A stretch of 51,785 nucleotides of DNA from Pedobacter hiemivivus (lineage in GTDB: Bacteria > Bacteroidota > Bacteroidia > Sphingobacteriales > Sphingobacteriaceae), in NCBI RefSeq assembly GCF_004331685.1, contig NZ_SJSM01000033.1:1-51785 (forward strand), given 5' to 3'. The position numbers were made by a program, and so were the translations under genes. The first letter of the stretch is position 1. Every line of letters begins with the position of its first letter. Positions 28,703 to 37,523 of this stretch are shown one piece after another. The notes beneath the pieces were generated by a model. The model saw nothing but the letters and a program-made list of their open reading frames with translations, made no database searches and was not told the DNA's origin.

Positions 28703-30241
28703 ATGAAAAATATGAGGTTTAATACAAAAATAAGTTTCTTCCGCATTTTTTCAGGAGCATTAATCCTGACGGTGCTGATGTCGGGCTGCAATAAAAAGTT
28801 GGATATAGATTCAACACACCTGGTAAACGAAAAAAACAACTGGAAATCAATTACCGATACCCGTTCGGCACTGCTGGGAACCTATGGTTTACTAAGAGCA
28901 GCAATGGCTGATAAAAACGCACACTGGCTTTACGGCGAATTGCGTAATGGCGATTTTCAGGCCACTTCCAGACTAGATTTGAAAGCAATTATAGGCAGCA
29001 ATCTAAATGCACCGTATCCAGTTGTACAGTCATTAAGCAGCTGGCGAAGGTTTTATGCCGTAATCAACAGTGCCAATCTCTTTATCGATCGTGCACACGA
29101 AGTGATGGCTTTGGATAAGCAGTATACCGAAAAAAATTACCAGGTTGATATCGCCCAGATGCATGCATTACGCGCTTTCGCCTATTTCTACATGACCCGT
29201 ATTTGGGGTGATGTGCCCTTAATTAAATCTGTTAACGATGGTTCTTTTGAACAAGCCAAACGCACGCCAAAAGAAGACGTATTGGGCTATGCCGAAAGTG
29301 AACTGTTAAAAGCAGTACAAGATTTGCCTTACAAATACGGGGATATATTTGATCCCGTTTTTCCGGGGTTGTATTACGGACAAGGAATTGCAGCCTGGAA
29401 TGGTGTATTGCTAACTAAAGTCTCCGCTTATGCTATTCTGGCACATGTTGCAGTTTGGAACGAACGTTATATAGATGCATCGGGATATGCGCGTTTTGTA
29501 CTTGACAATGCAAGCAAAGCTGGTTCAAGTTATATGACCACGGCATTGCTAACTAGGGTAGATGGCTTTTTTTACGATAAAAACACCAATCAGATTTTTG
29601 GATTGCCCTTTGCCTGGAGCGATAGGGAGGCTAGTCTTGATGGACACATAGAAGACCTTACCCTTGCTGCACCGCTTGTGGTACGACCAGTACCCCAAAT
29701 GTTTATGCCTGATCAAACAATCCTATCGATTTTTGATGAAGATAAAGATGAACGTTTCTCCATAAACGCTGCTAATGGTAGAGCCGTAACCGATTATTTT
29801 ACCGGGTTTGGCAGCTCCAATACCATCTTTAGTAAAGTTAAATGTATCCGTAATGCTTCAACAGATGGCTCGCTCGGGCTGTTCAGCTCTGCCATCGTTT
29901 TTACCCGTTTGGAAGAGATTGCGTTGCTATATGCGGAGTCCATGGCTGTTTTAGACAATATGGATCCGGCAATAGATGCGTTAGATAATGTACGTCTTTC
30001 AAGGGGGTTACCTAGATATACAGGTCCTAATTCGGGAGTCCTTGATGCCATATTTAAGGAACGCAGAAGAGAGCTCATGGGCGAAGGCTGGAGATGGTAC
30101 GACCAGGTACGTTATAACCGAATTAAAAAGAGCGATACGCAATTCAATAAATTAATCAGTACCAACGGGATTTTCTGGCCAATCAGTCAGGATGTCCTTA
30201 GCCGCAATTCTTTACTGGTTCAAAACGAATATTGGAGGTAA
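28703..30241 (+). CDS. SusD/RagB-family outer-membrane lipoprotein
   Basis: 512 residues. The lipobox LMSGC puts the lipidated Cys at 29, followed by NKK. SusD motifs are MHALRAFAYFYMTRIWGDVPL at the TPR-like core and RRRELMGEGWRWYDQVRYN near the C-terminus, closing with a WPISQDVLSRNSLLVQN segment. It pairs with the SusC 2 bp upstream. It would bind the glycan or glycoprotein substrate and cap the barrel. Confidence 0.94.
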   Translation: MKNMRFNTKISFFRIFSGALILTVLMSGCNKKLDIDSTHLVNEKNNWKSITDTRSALLGTYGLLRAAMADKNAHWLYGELRNGDFQATSRLDLKAIIGSNLNAPYPVVQSLSSWRRFYAVINSANLFIDRAHEVMALDKQYTEKNYQVDIAQMHALRAFAYFYMTRIWGDVPLIKSVNDGSFEQAKRTPKEDVLGYAESELLKAVQDLPYKYGDIFDPVFPGLYYGQGIAAWNGVLLTKVSAYAILAHVAVWNERYIDASGYARFVLDNASKAGSSYMTTALLTRVDGFFYDKNTNQIFGLPFAWSDREASLDGHIEDLTLAAPLVVRPVPQMFMPDQTILSIFDEDKDERFSINAANGRAVTDYFTGFGSSNTIFSKVKCIRNASTDGSLGLFSSAIVFTRLEEIALLYAESMAVLDNMDPAIDALDNVRLSRGLPRYTGPNSGVLDAIFKERRRELMGEGWRWYDQVRYNRIKKSDTQFNKLISTNGIFWPISQDVLSRNSLLVQNEYWR

Positions 30242-30245
30242 TCAT

Positions 30246-30917
30246 ATGAAAAAGAATATACACTTAATAAAAGGTTTGTTGATCCTGTTTACAGCAATGC
30301 TATTTGTTTTAGCCTGTAAAAAGGACAAAGGAGCTTATGATTTCGATAATCAGGTTAACGAATTTGATGGCAATGCATACGAGTACTTAAAGGCGCAGCC
30401 AGGAGTATACGATTCACTGCTAAAAGTAGCAGATCGCATTACCTGGCTAAAGGATACGCTAATTACGCCGTCCGACTTTACCATTTTTGCTCCAACCAAC
30501 CGCAGTTTTACATTGGCGTTGTTAAACCTCAATAACCTGCGTACTACACAGAAAAAGTCCAATATAAATTTAGGTAATGCCAATTTGGATCAGCTCGATA
30601 CACTATTGAATAGGTATTTTATCAGTGGCAGGTTCTCTACTGATAGTTTACTACTTACTGATGGTGCATCTATGCAAACCATTAAATACGATTATGGAAT
30701 GCATGCCATGGAGGTCAATTCAAATGCTTATGGCTTTGTACATGGTGGCCCAAAAACCATCAAATACAGCGATGTTAAAGGTTCTCAGTATATCGTAGAA
30801 TGGCAAAGAACAACCACGCAGGCGGTAAACATTTTTACGCATAATGCGGTGATCCATGTGCTCACGCCCTCACATGAATTTGGGTTTAGTGAATTTACCC
30901 TTAGGCTCAATAAATAA
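30246..30917 (+). CDS. FAS1 (fasciclin)-domain lipoprotein, copy 1
   Basis: 223 residues from ATG 30246; an upstream in-frame ATG at 30192 lies inside susD and would place 18 residues before a complete lipoprotein signal, so I reject it. The lipobox VLAC gives Cys24, then KKDKG. One FAS1 domain fills the rest (about 38-215), with FTIFAPTNRSF as its H1-like motif and NAVIHVLTP as the H2-like end. FAS1 domains are adhesion or binding modules. In SusCD loci such lipoproteins are thought to help bind substrate at the cell surface. A homologous gene occupies the same position in the next module (36761-37504). Confidence 0.87.
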   Translation: MKKNIHLIKGLLILFTAMLFVLACKKDKGAYDFDNQVNEFDGNAYEYLKAQPGVYDSLLKVADRITWLKDTLITPSDFTIFAPTNRSFTLALLNLNNLRTTQKKSNINLGNANLDQLDTLLNRYFISGRFSTDSLLLTDGASMQTIKYDYGMHAMEVNSNAYGFVHGGPKTIKYSDVKGSQYIVEWQRTTTQAVNIFTHNAVIHVLTPSHEFGFSEFTLRLNK

Positions 30918-30922
30918 TAATT

Positions 30923-31966
30923 ATGAATTCAGTTACCAAGATCATGATAAATAAAAAATATACACTGGCCATAGCCCCTGTAATTCTGCTGATCGGATTG
31001 CTGGGCGCCTGTAAAAAATTCCTTCCTACAGATCGCGATACATTTAATACGGAGGCACGATTTACTCAAACGGTGTACATGCCCGTGTTAGGACGTACAA
31101 CCTTAATGTCCAATAATTTTGATGCGCAAAGCTCTACCTTACCACTAACCTTCAAAATTGTTAACCCAAGAAATAGCGATGGACTAATTGCTCCCGAGCT
31201 GATCAAGCCTTTCGATGTATTGGTTTGGAAAAAGGCTTATACCGGAACGGAGAAAACTTTGGCCGAAATTGAAGGGAAGAGAGTTGTTGAAAAACATCCA
31301 CTGTTTGAGATCAGAGAGCACTCAGGAGAGTTTATTATGTGGGCGGCGGCAAATGACCGGATTTTAACATCCCTTCCAGATTCTGGATATACTTTCGATG
31401 TAGAAGTGACCAATAATGGCGGTCGCAGGTATTTTAACAATATGAAGCTGCAACCCTATAAAGAAAGGGCTAGTGAGCCAAACTCTAAAGACCCAATCAC
31501 GGGTGGAGATTTAAATAGACAGATTACGCCAACGGGAATATTCAATATGATTGGAGAGCGTACAAATACTGTTTTAATGCCAATGGATATGAACGTCTAT
31601 ATGAAAAAGGTAGGAGAAGGAAACTCATTAACCTTTCGTTTTCAGGATACAGTATTCAATGCAATTAATCCAAACAAATTTAACCTAACCAATTGGAATA
31701 CATTGGTACATGGTTTCGATATGGAGAAAACAGACACCTATGTAAGATATAAGGTGGCTTATCCAATCCCATTGGTATCTATTCCAACACCATATACTAC
31801 CCTTGATGGTAAGCAGGCTTCTCTCTCTTTTGCTTATGAGCGCCTGGGTTTTGGGGGTATAAAGCAGATCGCTGGATTTCTTTTCAACTTCAACATCTAC
31901 CAGCAGGGAGATTGGGAAATCATTTTTTGGTTTAACCGGGATAACCCAAGATTCGAAAATGAATGA
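30923..31966 (+). CDS. Surface lipoprotein of unknown function, DUF5007-like
   Basis: 347 residues. The lipobox LLGAC gives Cys30, then KKFLP. The chain is beta-rich, with no catalytic motif I recognise; central signatures are DLNRQITPTGIFNMIGERT and MPMDMNVYMKKVG. It resembles DUF5007 proteins that accompany SusCD-FAS1 sets in Bacteroidota; the family name is recalled, not searched. The position, five bases after the FAS1 gene and overlapping the next SusC ORF, fits an additional surface glycan-binding protein. Confidence 0.65.
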   Translation: MNSVTKIMINKKYTLAIAPVILLIGLLGACKKFLPTDRDTFNTEARFTQTVYMPVLGRTTLMSNNFDAQSSTLPLTFKIVNPRNSDGLIAPELIKPFDVLVWKKAYTGTEKTLAEIEGKRVVEKHPLFEIREHSGEFIMWAAANDRILTSLPDSGYTFDVEVTNNGGRRYFNNMKLQPYKERASEPNSKDPITGGDLNRQITPTGIFNMIGERTNTVLMPMDMNVYMKKVGEGNSLTFRFQDTVFNAINPNKFNLTNWNTLVHGFDMEKTDTYVRYKVAYPIPLVSIPTPYTTLDGKQASLSFAYERLGFGGIKQIAGFLFNFNIYQQGDWEIIFWFNRDNPRFENE

Positions 31967-32019
31967 TGTACACAGATCAAAATAGATTTAAGCTGAACAC
32001 GCTAAAACAAAATAGGACT

Positions 32020-35000
32020 ATGAAGTACCTTTCTAAATTTTTACTGCTCCTTATCCTGGTCTCTACTTCCAGAACAATGGCGTATGCACAAAAGATGGTA
32101 ACCGTAAAAGGTATTGTATTTGAAAAATCAACTAACCTTGGATTACCCGGTGTAAATATTGCTACGGGTAATCCCCTTAAATCGGTAGGTTCTACCGCAG
32201 GTAATGGTTCATTTACAGTTACCGTACCCGAAAACACGGAGCTTACCTTTACCTATATCGGTTTTAAGGTACAAAAACTAAAAGCCAACGATAAGCAAAG
32301 TATGCGTATTGTGCTCCAGGAATCTACAAATACCCTCGAAGATAAGGTTGTAATTGTAGGATATTCTGCAAAAACCAAAGAAGTCTCTACCGGAGCAATC
32401 ACCACCATTAGTGGCAAGGCGCTTCAGGATGTGCCCGTAGCCAACGTAATGGAATTACTGCAGGGTAAAGTGGCTGGTTTAAATATTCAGAATAATACTG
32501 GTAGTCCCGGCGCACGCGGATCAATCTTCGTCCGTGGTTTATCCAGTATAGATATCCAGGGTTCAGGTAGTGATGCCTTCCTAACACCAACTTCTCCATT
32601 GTTTGTAATTGATGGGGTGCCTTTAGATGCCAACTCAAATTACGAATATGGTTTTTCTCAAGGTGGTCCGGGCATCAGCCCACTTTCATTGATCCCACCA
32701 GAGGATATTGAAGAGGTTTCTGTGTTAAAAGATGCACAGGCAACTTCATTATATGGATCTCAGGGTGCCTATGGAGTAATCTTAATTACGACCAAAAGAG
32801 GGAAATCTAAAACCCCGATCATCCAATACACCACTAACTTCTTTGTCAACACCCCACCGAAATTGAAAGAAGTAATTGGTGGAAAAACAGAACGTGATAT
32901 GCGCTTATGGCAGATCTATAATTATGCAAAAGGTCTATATGATGCGAGACAGTTAATTGACAATACACCTTTTTTGGCCGATAGTTTAAATGCATTTTAC
33001 AACAACTCAACCGATTGGCAAAGCGTTTTTTACAGAACCACCCTTAACCAAACACACAATATCAATGCATCCGGTGGTGATCAGAAATTCAATTACAAAG
33101 TAAACGTCGGTTATTACAATGAAAATGGCATTGTCGAAAATACAGGCTTAACCAGATACTCATTGGGGATGAACGTATTGTATCAGCCTAACGAGAAATT
33201 TCGATTATTTACCAACGTGTCTACGGCACTGGGTATCAGTAAAAAGGGAAGTGGAAATGGCGTACAGCAAGGAGGTGTGGCCAGCGGAAGTTCGGCGTCA
33301 TCACTTTTACCGCCACCTTCTTTATTTAGTGGGGCAGGAGATGCAACCGGGGTAATGATTGTAGATAATAACAACAAATCCGGGAACATAAAAACCAATC
33401 TGGAGGCCAGGTACCAATTTCTTAAGACAGTAGCTGTTACGAGTACCGTAAACTACGATTACAACACTGGTACTGAAGATACCTTTAAGCCGGCCATCTT
33501 AAATAATAACAAATCAAGTCTTTATACCTATAGCGATCGCAAAAGCACACTGTACAATCGTAACATGGTTAACTATACGGAAACGTTTAATAATTTCCAT
33601 AACGTAAATTTCTTCGTTTTCAGCGAGATGTACATTCGCAACTACCAGGCGCAGGTAATTAACCAGGTACGTACACCAAGTGATCAGTATCAGGGACCGG
33701 GAGGTTTTAATGCTGCCGACTCTAAGGGCGGTATTTTAAATAGTTATGCAGATTCAAGATCAGCAGCGATAGCTGGTTCATTTTCTTACAATTTCGATAA
33801 AAAATATGTAATAGATGCTTCATTCCGCCTCGATGGTTTATCGAGTAGTGGCCCGGATGTGCCATGGTCTAAAAATCCGGCGGTAGCTGTAAGGTGGAAC
33901 TTTAACAAAGAAAACTGGTTCAAAAACATAAAATGGATAGATTTTGGTTCAATACGTACCAGCTGGGGTAAAAACATTGTTCCGGCAGGTACCGTATTTG
34001 ATGCTTTTGGTGCCTATAACTATAGCGGATCCTATAACGGATCTCAAGCCATTGGTTTAGGTTTCAAACAACTGCCCAATACGCTGTTAACCCCAACAGT
34101 TACCACCCAGTTCAATACCGGTCTTGAATTAGGTTTGATGGATGGAAAATACCAGATTACTTTTGATACTTATTATAAAATGGTTGATAACCAGTTAAGA
34201 GACAAAAAACTGGCAGATCACAATGCTTTCGAAAGTATTAAAACCAATGAAGTTAGTCTGGTTAACTATGGTTATGAACTGTCATTGACCGTTCGCCCAT
34301 TGGCTAAAGAAAGTAAGGTAAACTGGACGGTTTCATTCAATGGAGCAATCAATAAAGATGTATTAACCAAGCTGCCGGATGGCGTGCGGTCTATCGTTAT
34401 TACCGATGAGGCAACCAAACAAAATATCCTCTACCGCTTGGGTAGAAACAGCTTGTCGAACGTACTTTACAACACCAAAGGGGTGTATGCAAGTACGGAT
34501 GATGTGGCAGTAGATCCGGTTACTGGGATGCGGTATCGCACTAGCGACGGAAAAAATACTACTTTTTTCCAGGGAGGTGATCCACATTGGGCGGATATTA
34601 ATGGCGATTATATTTTGGACGAACGAGATCTGGTTATTGCTGGTAACTCCTTTCCACAAGTTACCGGAGGGATATCCTCTTTTTTCTCTTATAAAAACTA
34701 TTCCATGAACCTAAACATGTCTTATACCTTAAAAAGAGACATTTTAAACAATGCATTAGCAGAGCGATTCCAGAATTTTGCTGATCCCGTTAAACAAAAC
34801 AACTTAGTGCCTTTAGATAGATACGATTATTGGAGATCAGCAGCAAGCAATGCGATGTATCCAAATCCTTATGACTATCCGCGTTACGATATCTACAGGC
34901 CATTCCGCTTTGATCAGACCTTGTTCCAGGAAGATGGATCTTACCTGAAAATCAATACGCTCACACTGGCTTATACTTTTGATAGGAAGTTCGCGGAACG

Positions 35001-35166
35001 CTTAGGTATTACCTCTATGAGGATCTATTGTACAGGAAATAACCTGTATACATTCACAAATTACTCCGGACCTGATCCTGAAAACGTGACGGACCTGGGC
35101 CGCGATAACTCTAAAGGTTATCCAAGTAGACGTAGTTACTCACTTGGTTTAAATGTACAGTTCTAA
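32020..35166 (+). CDS. SusC-family TonB-dependent transporter with regulatory-like N-terminal domain
   Basis: 1048 residues from ATG 32020, which starts a clean signal peptide (MKYLSKFLLLLILVSTSRT, cleaved near AYAQ). The frame is open back to ATG 31963, overlapping the previous stop; that start would add 19 polar residues and cannot be excluded. A carboxypeptidase-regulatory-like domain (about 25-105; VKGIVFEKSTNLGLPGVNI) is followed by a TonB box-like KVVIVGYSAK and the plug (VSVLKDAQATSLYGSQGAYG). The barrel ends in SLGLNVQF. No STN domain is present. It forms the second SusC/SusD pair of this locus. Confidence 0.93.
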   Translation: MKYLSKFLLLLILVSTSRTMAYAQKMVTVKGIVFEKSTNLGLPGVNIATGNPLKSVGSTAGNGSFTVTVPENTELTFTYIGFKVQKLKANDKQSMRIVLQESTNTLEDKVVIVGYSAKTKEVSTGAITTISGKALQDVPVANVMELLQGKVAGLNIQNNTGSPGARGSIFVRGLSSIDIQGSGSDAFLTPTSPLFVIDGVPLDANSNYEYGFSQGGPGISPLSLIPPEDIEEVSVLKDAQATSLYGSQGAYGVILITTKRGKSKTPIIQYTTNFFVNTPPKLKEVIGGKTERDMRLWQIYNYAKGLYDARQLIDNTPFLADSLNAFYNNSTDWQSVFYRTTLNQTHNINASGGDQKFNYKVNVGYYNENGIVENTGLTRYSLGMNVLYQPNEKFRLFTNVSTALGISKKGSGNGVQQGGVASGSSASSLLPPPSLFSGAGDATGVMIVDNNNKSGNIKTNLEARYQFLKTVAVTSTVNYDYNTGTEDTFKPAILNNNKSSLYTYSDRKSTLYNRNMVNYTETFNNFHNVNFFVFSEMYIRNYQAQVINQVRTPSDQYQGPGGFNAADSKGGILNSYADSRSAAIAGSFSYNFDKKYVIDASFRLDGLSSSGPDVPWSKNPAVAVRWNFNKENWFKNIKWIDFGSIRTSWGKNIVPAGTVFDAFGAYNYSGSYNGSQAIGLGFKQLPNTLLTPTVTTQFNTGLELGLMDGKYQITFDTYYKMVDNQLRDKKLADHNAFESIKTNEVSLVNYGYELSLTVRPLAKESKVNWTVSFNGAINKDVLTKLPDGVRSIVITDEATKQNILYRLGRNSLSNVLYNTKGVYASTDDVAVDPVTGMRYRTSDGKNTTFFQGGDPHWADINGDYILDERDLVIAGNSFPQVTGGISSFFSYKNYSMNLNMSYTLKRDILNNALAERFQNFADPVKQNNLVPLDRYDYWRSAASNAMYPNPYDYPRYDIYRPFRFDQTLFQEDGSYLKINTLTLAYTFDRKFAERLGITSMRIYCTGNNLYTFTNYSGPDPENVTDLGRDNSKGYPSRRSYSLGLNVQF

Positions 35167-35167
35167 A

Positions 35168-36736
35168 ATGAAATTGATGATGAAAAGGATCTTATATATT
35201 ATTCCCTTACTGGTGGTGCTGATTGCAAATCCAGGCTGTAAAAAGTTTTTAAATGTTGAACCAGTAACCAGCCTTTCAGGCAACAATTATTGGAAAACAG
35301 CAAAAGACGCAGAAGATTTTACGAAAGATGTGTATAGACTGTTCCGTACAGCAACCATGTCTAACATCCTGCTGGCTACGGGCGATTTTCGCAATGCCCC
35401 AACCAAGGCCGGCGGGACCTTTCCCAAGCGATATGATTTCGATTATATGTCGGGTAACGACCTGAAGAGAACTTTGGCAGCAGATGCAACACGTACCAGA
35501 CCAGGTTATAATGCCGAATTGGAATGGTATCAGGCTCGTGCACGTTACGATATGATCCCAGATTGGACTCCATTTTATAAAGTGGTGCAGTCGGCCAATA
35601 TTTTGTACAAAGAGGTAGATCGTATTGATGATCCTGCTTTTAGTGACAAAATAAAAAAACAGTACCGTGCCGAAGCTGTGTTTATGCGTTGTATGGCTTA
35701 TTTCTTCCTGGTTAGGCTGTATGGTGATGTACCTTATTACACCAATGCCTACAACCAGGTTCCCTTGGGTCGTACTCCGCTAGTAACCGTATTTAAAAGC
35801 TGCATAGAAGATTTACAAAAGGTAAAAGATGACCTGCCCTGGACTTATAAAGATCCTGCAAACCGTGCGGTAAGAGCAATGCGTGGTAGTGCCGATGCTT
35901 TGATGATGCACATGAATATGTGGTGTGCCGGTTTTGATCCAACCAATGCAACAACTTATTATAAAGCTGTAGATGTGCTAGGGCTTGATATTGAAAACAT
36001 AGGGATGGCAGAACAAGGTGCCTATGCTTTATTGCCAATTGAACAAACTTATCTGGTGATGTTTGGTCGTTCTCAAGAAGGTTTATTCGAAATTCAATTG
36101 AGCAGTAACTACGGTGAGGTAAGTGTAGATCGTAGACATAAGTTTTCTAATAGTGTGGCGCATTTGCCTTTCTTAACCTCTACCGATAGAACAGTTAGTG
36201 AGTTAGCATACCGTACTGGTTACATGAAAACATTATATCCGGAGGGAGGAACCGATAAGCGTAAAAATATTTGGTTTGATATAGCCGACATCTACGATGA
36301 AAGCGGTAAAGCCATTATCTATAAATTCTTTAACCGCGCTGCACCTACACAAGGTGATGATGATAACCCAATTATCTTCCGTTTGGCAGATGTAATCCTG
36401 CTCCATGCAGAAGCACTGGCAGAGTTGGGTGGACAAGATGCTGCTGCGCAAGATCTGTTAAACCGAATCCGCTCAAGAGCTGGAGCCGACTTATTCCCTG
36501 CAAATCCGGGAGACGGTAAACTTAAAGACGCTATCTATTGGGAACGTTGTAAGGAACTAATGGGTGAGGGACATTATTATTATGACTTGGTGCGTACTAA
36601 AAAAATCATGGATCCAAAGTATTCCTATCGTCCAATGGCTTACTCAGCATTTATTGCAGGTGCCTGGACCTGGCCAATTGCCAGTAAAGCACTAACCAAT
36701 AATCCATACATGGTACTTAACAACTATTGGCAATAG
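35168..36736 (+). CDS. SusD/RagB-family outer-membrane lipoprotein
   Basis: 522 residues from ATG 35168, one base after the SusC stop. An earlier in-frame ATG at 35153 overlaps susC and only adds five residues. The lipobox NPGC gives Cys24, then KKFLN. SusD signatures include YRAEAVFMRCMAYFFLVRLYG and CKELMGEGHYYYDLVRTKK, with WPIASKALTNNPYMVLN at the C-terminus. It pairs with the preceding SusC. Confidence 0.94.
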   Translation: MKLMMKRILYIIPLLVVLIANPGCKKFLNVEPVTSLSGNNYWKTAKDAEDFTKDVYRLFRTATMSNILLATGDFRNAPTKAGGTFPKRYDFDYMSGNDLKRTLAADATRTRPGYNAELEWYQARARYDMIPDWTPFYKVVQSANILYKEVDRIDDPAFSDKIKKQYRAEAVFMRCMAYFFLVRLYGDVPYYTNAYNQVPLGRTPLVTVFKSCIEDLQKVKDDLPWTYKDPANRAVRAMRGSADALMMHMNMWCAGFDPTNATTYYKAVDVLGLDIENIGMAEQGAYALLPIEQTYLVMFGRSQEGLFEIQLSSNYGEVSVDRRHKFSNSVAHLPFLTSTDRTVSELAYRTGYMKTLYPEGGTDKRKNIWFDIADIYDESGKAIIYKFFNRAAPTQGDDDNPIIFRLADVILLHAEALAELGGQDAAAQDLLNRIRSRAGADLFPANPGDGKLKDAIYWERCKELMGEGHYYYDLVRTKKIMDPKYSYRPMAYSAFIAGAWTWPIASKALTNNPYMVLNNYWQ

Positions 36737-36760
36737 GTTTAATCATTAAACAAAACAGAT

Positions 36761-37504
36761 ATGTATAAAAATATAAATCGCATTACCGGACTTGTTGTAC
36801 TCATGACAGCAGTACTATGTATTGCTGTGGGCTGTAAAAAGAACGCACATTATTTAGACACGGGAATAACCAATGCCAAGTTTGATGGCAACATTATGCA
36901 GTACCTCGAATCAAAGCCATTGCACTTTGATACCCTTGCTCAAGTAATTAAACTGGCTGGAATGGAAGATGTATTCAAAAATGAAAACATTACTTTTTTT
37001 GCCCCACCAGATCCTTGTATTGGCGCAAGCATCAGGGAGCTTAATTTCTATCTCTATTTTACCGGCAAGGATACCGTAAAAACACTTTCAGATATTAAAC
37101 CAAAAGTCTGGAAAGAGGTATTGTCCATGTATGTCTTTAAAGGAACCAGCCGCTTAAAGGATTTTAGACAAGTGGATACTGCAGCACTCGACACCTATTC
37201 TGGACAGGGCTATCTGGCGCTTAACAATATGCCGATGAACATTGGTGTGGTGTATCACGACGCCGTGAATGGCCCTAAAGAAGACCAGGTTACCATTAAG
37301 TATGCCGGTTATCGTCAGCTCATGATTTCCTACATCCCCGATCTTTCCAAGCCTAAAAGCTTTTGGATAAATACGCTGGTGTCTTCTTCAGACATTAACC
37401 CAACAAATGGAATTGTTCATGCACTCAAATTTACCAATCATTATTTCGGATTCAGTGCGAGAAGGTTTGTATCGTTGGCGACTGAAAATGGTATCGGAAA
37501 TTAA
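36761..37504 (+). CDS. FAS1 (fasciclin)-domain lipoprotein, copy 2
   Basis: 247 residues. The lipobox AVGC gives Cys25, then KKNAH. One FAS1-like domain covers about 42-240 (FDGNIMQYLESKP, ITFFAPPDPCI, ending NGIVHALKFTNHYFGF). It is the counterpart of the gene at 30246-30917; both share the FDGN-x-YL opening and the xFGFS ending, so the two SusC-SusD-FAS1 sets look like a duplicated module that has diverged. Confidence 0.85.
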   Translation: MYKNINRITGLVVLMTAVLCIAVGCKKNAHYLDTGITNAKFDGNIMQYLESKPLHFDTLAQVIKLAGMEDVFKNENITFFAPPDPCIGASIRELNFYLYFTGKDTVKTLSDIKPKVWKEVLSMYVFKGTSRLKDFRQVDTAALDTYSGQGYLALNNMPMNIGVVYHDAVNGPKEDQVTIKYAGYRQLMISYIPDLSKPKSFWINTLVSSSDINPTNGIVHALKFTNHYFGFSARRFVSLATENGIGN

Positions 37505-37523
37505 CTGTATAGGAGATAAAAAT

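Noticed and set aside
30192..30245. Upstream start for the first FAS1 lipoprotein
   Set aside because: It overlaps susD and would bury the lipoprotein signal behind 18 unrelated residues.
37407..37523. Upstream start for the TIG/delta-60 lipoprotein
   Set aside because: It overlaps the FAS1 gene; the start at 37524 has an AGGAG and a proper lipoprotein signal.
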